Shown: piece by piece, positions 21,072 through 32,100 of the stretch
Layout: each line of letters starts with the position of its first letter
Numbering within the stretch: the first letter of the stretch is position 1
NCBI RefSeq assembly: GCF_020497125.1
Contig: NC_059075.1
Location: forward strand, 45,172,003-45,236,002
Length of the DNA stretch: 64,000 nt
DNA from: Mauremys mutica
Taxonomy: Eukaryota; Chordata; Testudines; Geoemydidae
Reading direction: 5' to 3'
The notes under the pieces: model-generated
Database searches by the model: none
Seen by the model: the letters and a program-made list of their open reading frames with translations, nothing else
What the model was told of the DNA's origin: nothing
Position numbers and translations under genes: made by a program

Positions 21072-21700
21072 CAGGGCTGCCCAGAGGGGGGGGCAAAGGG
21101 GGCAATTTGCCCCGGGCCCCGGGCTCCGCAGGGGCCCCCAAGAGAACAGCGGAGGCTCCTGCCTCCGCCCCTCTCCTGGAGCCTCAGCGCATCAAGCACC
21201 GAGTCTCCGCCGGGGCCCCTGAGCCCCGCCCTGCTCAGAGCCGCGTGGTGAGGGGGCGGGGCTGGGAGCTCCGGGCTGAGCTCAGCTGCCTCCGCTCGGC
21301 CCGGAGCTCCCAGCCCCGCCCCCTCACCACGCGGCTCTGAGCGGGACGGAGCTCAGGCCCCGCCGGCCACACGCTGCGGCTATTCCGGCGAGGCGCTGAG
21401 ACTCCGGGTGAGGAGGGAGCTGGGGGTAAGAGGCTGGGGCCGGGGCAGGGGGGAAGCGGGACCCGCCGCCGAAGCGCAGCCCGGTCTTCGGCAGCGGGGG
21501 CCCCTTCCGTTCCGGGACCCGCCGCCAAAGTACCCCGAAGACCCGTGGCGGGGACCCCCCCCCGCCGAATTACCGCCGAAGACCGGGCTGCACTTCGGCG
21601 GCGGGTCCCGCTTCGGCGGTAATTCGGCGGCGGGTCCCGGAACGGAAGGGCCCCCCGCCGCCGAAGACCCCGGGCCCCCGGAATCCTCTGGGCGGCCCTG
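21072..21700. mobile_element. GC-rich fold-back hAT MITE that mimics a CpG island
   Basis: The left end CAGGGCTGCCCAGAGG and right end CCTCTGGGCGGCCCTG form a 16-bp inverted pair with one mismatch. The exact 8-bp duplication CTGCAACC lies at 21064-21071 and 21701-21708, so this is a hAT-type insertion. Inside, arms of 43 bp (21233-21275 and 21300-21342) are perfectly inverted. A second set of inverted CCGCCGAAG and GGGTCCCGGAACGG blocks fills 21455-21660. CpG density is very high against an AT-rich background. Open frames on both strands are by-products of GC richness and have no family motif. Confidence 0.92.
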
Positions 21701-21708
21701 CTGCAACC

Positions 21709-24025
21709 CCTTACTCAACTGACTAAAGGGTTACAGATTGAGTCCTAAAGACTCTATGGGACAAATTTTGGGATAAACCACACTCTATTACTTATGCAAG
21801 TAGTCCAGTTTACGTCAGGGGGCTGCTTTATTAAGTAAAGTAAAAAGGATTTGGCCCTCTGCTCTTGGGCAGTCTTATTGTAGGCGCAGAATTTGTTTCA
21901 CAGCTTTTAAAAACATGATTATTATTCTTTCCTTCTCTGCCTTTTGCTTCTCTTCTGTTTTCCCTGAATATGATCTTAATAATATATACTAGCATTAGAC
22001 TAAGTTATTAGAGTTATTGATGAGTCTGAGCCATTAACATTTGCAAGTATATCTTCTTGAGAAACTTGTTTTGTGTGCATTTTATTTTCTTTAGTGAAAG
22101 GTGTATATATAATTATAGAATACTACTAGTTTTTCTTTTCCATATTATGTGAAAAATGGAATACTTACTTTATTTTGGTGGTTCTAAATAAAATTCTAGT
22201 CAATGTGATTTTACAACAAGAATTTTATCTTTAGAGCTGTAAAATAGATTATTTGAAGTCAGACGGGGGGAAAATAGATCCAGCATAGTACATTTTGTCT
22301 ACTAGAGTGTAATTTATAATGTATGTTTGTTTCCATTGGCAAGGACATACAATAAATGTATCAGAACAGACTATTTTATGGTGGAATTAGGTTAGAGTTG
22401 TATTTTTTCCATGTGTTTAAGAAAACTTCATAGTAGAAATACTGTTAATTTCCAGGTTAATACTGAAGCACTTATGGTTTTTATTGTATAAATTATTAAG
22501 ATTTGAAACTGTACGGGTAGAGATGGAGTTGTAACCACTTGTGAAATTTGACTATGTACAACTTACAAATTCTCATTGATGTTATGAAGTCATTGTGATA
22601 TTATTGTGCCACAGAATGCCTCTATGTGGGTTCCACCATTTGCTCAGAGGGGCAGTAGCACATACGTTCCAGACCAGGGACAATGCAGAGTCGGTAACCT
22701 TAATGACTATGCTGTGACCAAACAATGAATATGCTAAGGCAGTGAGCTGGAGCTCCTTCAACTTGTCTTCAGAGAGGGAGAATTGGAGAGTGGAACAGTC
22801 CCAAACAGGACAGAGGTGGGAAATCGAGGGTTTAAAAAGGACTCAGAAGGAACAATGGGGAAGGCTTTTGGAGGGACAGGAATCTTTGGACAGGAACAAG
22901 GAAGAGGCAGGCATACTCTTGTAGCAAGGGGGTCCAATTTAACTGCATGACTAGCCAAGATCAGAGAAAACTAGCAGACCTAGAAAAGGCTCCGTCACTC
23001 TGAGGAGAATCTGTAAGCTGCAGGGGAAGGATCCAGGACACACCAGTGGTGGGCTCAGCCCAAGCCCAAAGAACCTCCAGATTGGCGAGGAACCGAAGAC
23101 AGGAAAATACATATGGGTGTATGTCTTATGTTAACTAAGTAAAGAGTAATGATGTTTTAGAATCTTGTAAAACTGTGTTTTGTTGGCTCTCTATCATGTG
23201 GTCCTGAAGAGAAAGTGCAAACCAAGAGTGTCTACATGGCTGAAGTTCTGGGAGAGGGTGTGTTTAAGCTATGGGGAAGTCTGTGGGGTTAAAACTGGTC
23301 AAAGGGATAGGCAGTTGGACCATGGGGTCCCAGCTCTCTGGAGGTGTGATATACAGAAGATCTGCACCTCAAAAGTTTGCCTAGAGACCCCAGCCATTAG
23401 GACCCTGTTCTGACACAAAAGGCTTAAATAGCACTTGGGGCCCAGTGAGTGGGAGTGGGACCCCTAATGCAACAGTTTTGGGAGTGTTCAGCCAAAGAGA
23501 GCTTTACTAGAGCTATATGTGTTTGTATGGCCATGGCCAGGAACTCCAAATCTGAGTATGCTAACATTGAGGATAATAAAAGACCAAACCCCAAATTACA
23601 TGTGAATTTTCCAGCTCAAGCTGTAAAAGGCCTTGAATGCTCTAAAAGCTCCTTAGGTCTTACAGTAGTAAAGCTGGCTTCTATAAACTGTGTCATGTAA
23701 AGTATTTTTCCATAATTCAGAGACAAAGCTTCATATTCTCTTTGTTAAAAGATGCAGAAAATAGGAAAAGGTTGTCCAAAAGCTTTATCCATATTTTTGG
23801 AATCATGAAGATTAATACATCACACAACAATTACCCTTTACACAGCACTAGTAAGTGTCTTTAACTGGCTGGATAATCTGTATATTGAGTGTCCAAGTGA
23901 TTTAAAACAAAAGTACTTGTATGCTTCTTTATTCAACTTTAGCTGATGGTTTGATGTCTTAGTATGTGACCAGGTGAGTAATGTTGAAAAACCCTTATTA
24001 AGAAGAGTGGTAGTGAACTTTTTGA
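21709..24025. other. Stretch without a recognised gene
   Basis: No exon, RNA gene or bounded element was seen. Open frames are under 90 codons and lack motifs. Confidence 0.45.
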
Positions 24026-24029
24026 TAGT

Positions 24030-24300
24030 ACCATTCAGTCATAGAAGTTAGAGATGGAAATGACCTACTAGTCCATATCCCTGGCCCATGCAGGATTGTT
24101 CCTTTTAGTACATTTTCTAAAGTGTTTTTTAAATGTCCCTCCCAAGTAGTGAGGCTTTCACCACTTCCTTGTGAGCCTATTTCACAGACTATAATTTTAA
24201 CTGTTAGGAAGTTGTTACTTACATTTAGCCAGGCTTCCCAATTTAGCTTCCTACTAATGAATGGTACTGTTACTCCAAATCTAATTATTAAATGGTACCA
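24030..24300 (-). mobile_element. CR1-type LINE 3' end, old copy
   Basis: Read on the minus strand, the segment follows the layout of a CR1 3' region: a TGTTAGGAAGTT-like block near 24205, a block on lateral sequence GTGGTGAAAGCC, then CATGGGCCAGGGA and a terminal GGTCATTTCCATCTCTAA-type tail near 24050. It contains no coding frame. It is divergent, so the match is by order of blocks rather than identity. Confidence 0.6.
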
Positions 24301-24782
24301 AATGATGATCAAACTAGACATGTTAGAATTAGAATAATGAGAAGTCAAAAGCTATTGCAGTGCAAATGTTTCATTATCAAATGCTTCTGCTCTTCTTGCA
24401 AAAATAATGCTGGTCAAAGAATAAGCTGATTTTAAAACTATAAATTGATAAAAAAAATCTAATAATTATTCTAAATATTAAGCAGGAAGGAAAATCTTCC
24501 TTGCTTCCAGTGAAAATAAATTGAAATGATGCTTTGACTATAATAGTCTACCCTACTAAAAATATATAATCCATCCTCATCTTGGAAAATTATGCCTTTG
24601 GCTTTTTATCTTCTGTTGTATAACTTTCCCTTTCTAGGACATGCCCACTAACTTGCTACTGGAGGGTAGTGTCCTTACTGTGAGACTGGAGCAACTCCAA
24701 TGGTTTTTCAGAAACTTCTGCTTCAGTTCACTCGTGGCTCATCTTTAACCTTTAAAAACTCTCAATATCTAATTTAAACTTT

Positions 24783-24959
24783 TCATAGAATATCAGGGTT
24801 GGCAGGGACCTCAAGAGATCATCTAGTCCAATCCCCTGCTCGGAGCAATCCTCAGACAGATTTTTGCCCCAGGTCCCTAAATGGCTGTCTCAAGGATTGA
24901 GCTCATAACCCTGGGTTTAGCAGGCCAATGCTCAAACCACTGAGCTATCCATCCTGCCA
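24783..24959 (-). mobile_element. tRNA-derived SINE with a CR1-like 3' tail
   Basis: On the minus strand a tRNA-like head contains the RNA polymerase III A box TAGCTCAGTGG (24937-24947) and a B-box-like GAGCTCAATCC (about 24894-24904). The body is followed by a tail, CTAGATGATCTCTTGAGG, and ends near TTCTATGA. The tail resembles the CR1 3' end, as expected for a SINE mobilised by CR1 machinery; such pairs are established in turtles. The tRNA-like head is not a functional tRNA gene. Confidence 0.88.
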
Positions 24960-25292
24960 CAGTGCTGTGGTAATCAGTGCTGGGGTTATAATCAATAAAC
25001 CTAATTGACCTGTGGCATGTGAATCCTCCCAACTACGCCAGTTGTCAGTGTCTGCAGTGGTTCACAACTGTGAGTGCCGACCTCAGGGCAGATTGTCAAA
25101 AGGCAGGGCAGACACTCCAAACTAGTTGTGTGTTCTATAATTAGATTTCAACGACCTGGTAACAAATGTGACCTCCTGAAGCTCTATAACAGTCTTACCA
25201 TGGAGTCACAGACAGACTGGAATGCCCATGGGGACTATCTTGCCACCCTGGCAAGCTGAACTTAGTGCTAGTTGGTTGCTATACAAAAAAGA

Positions 25293-26325
25293 TCACAAAA
25301 AATTCTGGTCGCTTCCAATCCTAGATGACAGCCATCGAACCTCTGTGTGGAGCATTCCCATCTCATTACATAGAATGGAAAAGATTCTGGAATTCAAGGG
25401 TTGAGCTTTAATAAAGCTTACCATCTTCACAGCATTGTCCAACACCTTCAAGTTGGCGGGCATGCTTTTGACAGCAAGTGCTTCCCTATGTATACTGCAG
25501 TGCACCCACATCGCATTGGGAGTGACTGCTCTGATATGTGTCATTACTCCACTATTCCTACCAGTCATTGGCTTTACTCCATTGGTGCAGATGCCAATAT
25601 ATCATGACCAGATGATATGATGTTGATTTTTGAAGCTGTCAAGCAACTGGATAATCTCCTCAGCTGTTGTTCTGGTAGGCAGTGACTGGCAAAACAAAAA
25701 ATGTCTTCCTGTACTGTACCTTCGTAAATGTATTGAACGTACACTAGAAGGTGAGCTAAGCCTGCCACGTCCATGGATTTGTCCAGCTGCAGAGCAAAGT
25801 ACTGGCTGCTAGTGACACGGTTCACTAACTGAGTTAGGAAATCATTGGCCAGGTCATCAAATTGATGTGACACTGTGTTGTTTGATAATGACTGAATTAA
25901 TTTTTGGACCTTCTCTCCAAGCATAATGCTTACTATATCTGCAGCCACAGGTAGTATTAGTTCCTCTGCTATGGTGGGAGCTTTTCCTGACTTTCCAACT
26001 CTGTAACTCACTAAGTATGATGCTTCAAGGGTCTTAATATTGTCAGCAGCAGAGCACAAAACTTTCTTGCTCACCATTATCTGCTTTTGAAAATTTCTGA
26101 TGATTTGTCCTTGTGGTGTTCGTTTTTTTTTTTCCCCAAGTGTCTGCATAGAAGAGATGGTTTTAGGTTGGTAGTCGACAGGACGTCACCATACAACACA
26201 TGCTGCAGCTGAGTGTATTCTCTGTCGCCAATCTAAGAAAATCCCTTTTTGTTGTACTTTTCATCATATTTATGTCTCTTTGATATAGATCCTGTTTTGT
26301 CCCTGGTGTCAACATTTCGCTTCAT
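25293..26325 (-). pseudogene. hAT transposase remnant (ZBED/SCAND3-like), broken
   Basis: Three pieces of one hAT-family transposase lie in order on the minus strand but in different frames. The first begins at an ATG at 26325 and stops near 26240. The second (about 26149-25574) covers the region with QLDKSMDVAGLAHLLVYVQY, characteristic of the catalytic core of ZBED5/SCAND3-type transposases, in which an aspartate of the DDE set follows the QLDES-like box. The third (25568-25293) contains MTGRNSGV and the CSIHREALA box, and a truncated EVRWLS end. Two frame changes and at least one stop separate them. The C-terminal dimerisation region is missing. It is a decayed element, not a domesticated gene. 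Confidence 0.85.
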
Positions 26326-26814
26326 AGGTTGAGAGCTGCATGTTGAGTCAATAGTCATTGTCTCACCAGCGATTTCAGCAAGTGCACTGGCACTGACGAG
26401 ACAAATTTAATCACTTCACTTCTCATCACTGATACTTTGTGTGTTCTTAACACTACCTGTCTTTAGCCATCTGTCCATATTTCACTATTATGTAAAGATA
26501 TAGTTATAGTGCGAAGCGTACAACCAAAAAAAGACCCCTAAGTTCTGAGCTCAGTTAGACTGGACAATTGCTGGGTAACTGAACCTGAGCTGTACAGTGA
26601 TTGGACATGAGGGCGCTGTACGTCAGAATCTGTGTATCTGTGTGCTCATTGGTCCATTCAGAAGTAAATTAACTACCATATTTTATATAACAAATTACCA
26701 CTGAGCCTATTATGAAAATGCAATAAATAAAATTATTAATAAATCCACCATTACATAATTTCTCTCATTTAGCCCCCTGGAGAAGTCTTATGTACCCTCG
26801 GGGTTTGCATATGA

Positions 26815-26831
26815 CAGTTTGAGAACCCCGG
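26815..26831 (-). repeat. Possible terminal repeat of the hAT element
   Basis: On the minus strand CGGGGTTCTCAAACTG resembles the GGTTCTCAAAC-type ends of hAT elements and lies upstream of the transposase remnant. I found no matching opposite end or 8-bp duplication, so the boundary is provisional. Confidence 0.45.
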
Positions 26832-29160
26832 CAATATAGCATGTTATATACAGACTTGCAGTCTTTTGATTTTTACAAATAATACCTTTTCATGCAAGGC
26901 ATCATAAAAGACTACTAACATATTTAATTAAAGAAAACATTTTTGAGCAAATATTCAGTTAATTTGGAAGAGTTTCAATTTAATCTTCTTTCATCAACTG
27001 GTTGGCAGAGCAAAACAATATCTAACACTCAACTCAATGGGATTTCTCTGTCCGTCCTTCTGTAATGCGATAACTTGCATGACATATAAGATCAACTACC
27101 ACATTTAAAGAAATGTTCTAGGCACCAGTGGGCAGAACCCTACTGATTGATGGACAAAAATGAAAAGAGGGATTTGGGGGACACGTAGCCCCTGACATCT
27201 GGTTACCAGAGCTAGCAATTCCATCTGCCTGTGTAATTTTCTATAGATCAAAGAACCACTTACTGGAGTCATTAACACCTTCCAGAGTAAAAATATCCCC
27301 ATCTCAGCTGTGTCCATCCTTCCAATACAGTTTTAAGATGTTGACACCCTGAAAGACTTCTCTCTCAGAGAAGAAATGAGAATGATGGGAAGGATGAGGG
27401 GCACACAGAATCTCTGGCATGATTGAGAGAATGCTGGAGTTGTAGGGAGTCCCTGAAATAGAGGGGGATGAGATGGTGGTATGCAGAGTGCTGTGGGGGG
27501 AGGAGGTGGAATGAAGGAATGCAAGGAGCTCCTGGTGTCTGCAATGTACTTTGCCTACAGAATCAACAAAGCATGCAACCCTCTAGTATTCTTAGTATGA
27601 AATGTTACATAGGATTGTGCTGGTATAATTGTCTCAGATCCAGATCCCCTGACAGGTTTGTTATGTGAGTATTTGTGTATAAGAAACCTAGTATTAGTGC
27701 AGTTATACATATGGAACCAAGTCATAAGCATCATCTTGCTGGGTTTAGCTGAGGCAGCCAACCTGGATTCATATCAGGTATCTGTCTAATCACATGAGGT
27801 ACATAGGGGCAACCTACCCTATTCTGTGCTGGGCATCTGCAGAGGATTGAAAAAAAATACAGAGAAGAATCATAGTCATTACGAAAAAAAAAAAAAGTAG
27901 GAAAACTTTAAAAAATGCTGATAGTGCACAATCCAGAGACCAGTGAAAGAACAGAACTGAATTTTAAGATAAACATATTTTGCAAATGGAAGGGAGCCAA
28001 TGAGGAACAAACATTAGAACTTGTGGCTCAGTGGCCATGTCTTATTAAAACTGCCTTTAGGAGTTGTTTTGATGTCATAAATCTGTCCTGGCAGCAGTGA
28101 ATGAAGGGACAGCCACAGCATCTCTGGGCTATCACTGGCCTCTCCCACTTTACCCCATCCTTTCTTTGATTGAATCCAGAGTATCTTAACATGTTCCAGG
28201 ATTAACCGGCTCACTTAAACTTAATTCTCTATTCAGTCCACATAAGACACTAGACAAAAATGTCCCAAAAATTTGTTACAAAGGCTCTGGCCTCCTTGCA
28301 AATCCAACATCCTTTTGACACACAAGGTAGATTGATGCCTAATTTTCAGGAAAGGGTGATACCCTCAGCAGTTGACCTTTGCATGTTCTGAGATTCCACT
28401 AGGCATCCCCAATAATTCTATCCCTTTGAAGGGAAATTAACCCTCTGGACAGGGCCCACTGCCTAAAATGCTGATACTGTGCGTGATGGGCAGCATACCT
28501 ACTAGCCTAATAATTAGGCATCTACTTGTCCCACCTCCAATGTCTCTCACTGGCCACTATCACACACTGCGGCATCCTGCCTTTTGGTGGGTGTTGACTC
28601 AGTCCTCTGGTCAGGTAATCAATTATCCTTAATCCTCTCTGGAGTAACAGAAACCCCAGGAAGATATGGAGTCCCACACCCTGACCGGGGCGGAGGGAGA
28701 AGGGGAAACTGTCAGTCCATCTATTGACCCCTGCAGATGTCCAGTCCCAGCCACACCGTTTTCAAAGTCTTAACTCTGCCCTTGCTTCATCAAGGAGAAG
28801 TCTGGAAGTGAGGAGTTTCAGGCTCTTTATAACTAGGGGGGTTGATAGGGGAGCCTAGGCCCTCCCACTCTACTGGGCTCCAGTCCAGGACCTTGTAAGA
28901 GGCAACAATGTCCAGCACCCAGGAATGTCTTAAGGCTGCTTCCCTTGGCCACTTTCTACTACCCACTCTCCTGCCAAAGTCTTACAGTTTGGTACAAAGT
29001 AGTAAAGAAAAAGAGTAACTGAACCTTGCAGGGTAGGTCTCTCTCTTTCTTTGCCCTAGCTGATTCCCTTTAAGCTTGACCTGCAGCTCGAGCATTCTCG
29101 GCAGGTGTGGATGGGAGGGTTGGCCTTGACCCAGAGTTTCTCCCTTGAACCCCTTCAGTT
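26832..29160. other. Stretch without a recognised gene
   Basis: No family motif was found in any open frame. It contains an A-rich run at about 27881-27896. Confidence 0.45.
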
Positions 29161-29164
29161 CCAG

Positions 29165-29189
29165 TGTGGGGTTTATATACCCCATCACA
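29165..29189 (-). promoter_or_regulatory. LTR-start-like motif with a TATA box, copy 1
   Basis: On the minus strand TGTGATGGGGTATATAAACC combines a TG start with a TATA box. A near-identical motif occurs at 49855-49877. It could mark the start of a dispersed LTR family, but I could not define the other end. Confidence 0.35.
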
Positions 29190-32100
29190 CTGTGAAATAA
29201 ATACTAAAAAGTGAATTGTGAAACATGCTTTTTGGCTAATTGATTGTGCCCATGTAGCACAAACCATATCACTGTTTCCAAAGCCAGATGTACCCACAGA
29301 AACTGATGGCCAAAATCATGTGTGATGGTGCACACTCACCTCCTGTCGACTGTTGCCCTTGTTAGGTGGGTCTTCAGAGGCGCAGGCCTCTAGCTAAGTC
29401 ACACAGTCAAATGCATGAACAAAGCCCTTCCGGGGTAAAAGGTCCAACAGGGCCTGTCCCTGTGCCCTGGGTAATGTCTTTAGTCTTGTCTCTGGGCTCA
29501 GTCCTTAGCCTCTTCTGGGCTAGCTTTAAGTCCATGCCTGCCCTGGTACAAAGCAGTGCCCCATGGGCTTTCTCCCTGTGGACTCCTTGCCTTCAATTCT
29601 TATTACCCCAGCTCTCCAGCCAGGCCACTACTTCAAGTTCAGTCCCCTTCTGGGGGTAACAAAGTTCAACAAATGATTTGCCCTCTGCATGGTCTTTAGC
29701 CCCGTCCTTGAGCCTCTTTAAATTCTAGTCCCTTTCTTGGGTTTCTAAACAACACTCTTCCTCTTCTCAGGGCTTTGGCCACTCTATTAGTGGGGGGACC
29801 CAGGCCTGTCCACTTCTACAGGTCCCAACCCAGGGACCCTACAAATAGCAACCCCGAGCTGTCAGTAGATGCTGAACTTTGGGTGGGAAGGGGAGTTGAG
29901 GGTGTTCTGAACCTGCTTGGAGGAGGGGGTTGGGGTGGGAGGGTTTGAGTTGGGTTGAGTTGGCAGAGTTAACTGTAGGTGAATGTGAGGGGGGGTGTTG
30001 GTAGAATGGGCTGTGCATGTTCATGAATTTTGGTGGTATATATGGGTAAGGAGAAAAAAGGAACGTAAGAGTTACATTGCAAGGGGGAGAGTGAGTGGGA
30101 GGGGCTTTGGTTTGGAGAAAAAAGTAACTATTTTCTTCCATTCTGTTTACAGTAATGTGTCCCAGGTTTTCCTTATGGAAGGGGGAGTATGGTGACAGAG
30201 GGAGTGTATGTATCCTTTTCTTCCCCTTTAACTACCATCTTTCCTGTACATCTACCAAAACCCTTCTCCAAGACACTCACACCAAAGCAGACCATCCAGC
30301 AATTCACTGGAACAATTCAGAACAAAACAGAGTTAATCCCATGAAAAAGGAGCAAAGCAGAAAGTTCAAAGGAGAAGTGATGGAAGAGTCTCTCCTCTCA
30401 ATTCTCAGTTTTCCAGTTGCATATATAACCACCCCAGGGAAGAAGGATACAGCAGAAGAAAAGACTTCTAGTAGGAACAAGAAACAAACAAAAACAACCC
30501 TGTTGAAAATAGCACCTATAGCCACTACATATTTAAAGTGATATTGGAAGTTCCCCCTTTCTATGCTTGCTTTCATGCATGCAACAGTTAACACTGTTCC
30601 CAGTAAAGCCTCTCTCCACATAAACTGTTACTGGATTTGAAAAGAATTATTACACTGCCTTTACACACAATCCTAGCATTCTAAGGTTGAAAAGAGATCA
30701 TTTCATTCTTCCTTCTGCAGGATTTGGAACCGTTTTCTTTGCTGAAATAATGAAGAATTTCTTAGTTTAAGGATTGAATATAAAGGCTTGTAGTCACATG
30801 GAGGAGGAATCCACATTTAATTACTCGTGTACTTGAATAAATTAAAAAATATATTTTCATTATCCTTTTAAGATTGGAGGTAGCACTGGGATTTTTTCAA
30901 CAGTTAGAAAGAATTGTAAGTGTTAAGATTCCTGTTTTGCTCTTCCTCCTGAAAAAGCTATAATTTTATCTGTAGCACATATGGAGAAGTCTAGCTAGAA
31001 TGCAGGAGAGCCAGAGCTACTCCTTTGTCTGGCCCCTTCAGAGCATAGCCTCTGTTTCTGCTTGATCCAAATTGACAGGCTAGTGTCTTAGGCCCGTTGC
31101 CTATGAAATGAGTGCTAAAACTATCTTTATATTAAGCAGAAAACAGAACATGAAATTTATAAGCCAAAAAATCCAAGATTTGAGCTCAACCGAAAAAATC
31201 AATACTTGCATTTATAGATGCAGAATGTTAATTACCTAATATCAATACTACAGTAAATGAGCATGCATCATTTCGATCTATTGTTGCTTCATTTCATTTA
31301 AATGTGTAGTACATTGCCAGCAGTCAGTATACTGACTGAAAACTGTCACAACAGTGATCACTACAATCTGGGAGTTAAGTTTGACTAAAACATATGTCTT
31401 CAATTTTAATAGCTCAGCTTCCCAGATGCCCTAGAGGAGAATATTGCCTGAGAAGGAGCTTTTCATGTAAGAATAATTTGTGTTAAGTAGCTCAGTGATC
31501 TGTTTGTTAGGTTAGAGCTGACAGTTTGTTTATATTTCTAAAGGGGTATGATGAATGGGAGAGAAGTTGATGCTAATTAGCCTAAATTGTTCCTAAGAAT
31601 GCAGAGAACTTTGCCAGTTTCATTGTTTCTGTTTCTTTGCTCATTTTCAATAATTGAATGGAGCTCTGACCATTCATCATAATTTCAGGCAAGAAGGAAA
31701 TAAATGAATATAGCACGGGCCAGCCTGTGCGATGGAAGATGTCACTTTAGAGGTCAATTAGGTAAGACATCAACCGGGGACTGATGCAGCATTTTGTATA
31801 AATATAGCAAACTTGAGCATTTTCATCTAAGAAATTTATTCTCTCTGTCACTACACTGGTATACAATATTACTACTTGGAAAGCTTTTTTTTTTTCTTAT
31901 TAACATGATGTTTCTTTGTTTATGGAGCTTAACTATAATGCCACGATGTGGACCTGTAACATTATATATGAGACAACTTGCTACTTTTCGGTATGCTGTT
32001 TATCAATTACAATAATGCCAACAAATCTGCTGTTGGGAAAACTAAAGCATGGTATGGTCAAGTGTGATTTGCAGGAGATATTTGCAAAAGGGCCTGAAAA

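Noticed and set aside
21072..21700. CpG island or promoter
   Set aside because: Paired ends, fold-back arms and a target duplication show a mobile element; no transcript start or exon is visible beside it.
21107..21722. Open frames of about 80-110 codons on both strands in the GC-rich block
   Set aside because: They lie inside an inverted-repeat transposon with an 8-bp duplication; both strands are open because stop codons are rare at that GC content.
24783..24959. A tRNA gene
   Set aside because: The A- and B-box-like blocks belong to a SINE; the tail matches a LINE 3' end and the tRNA fold is degenerate.
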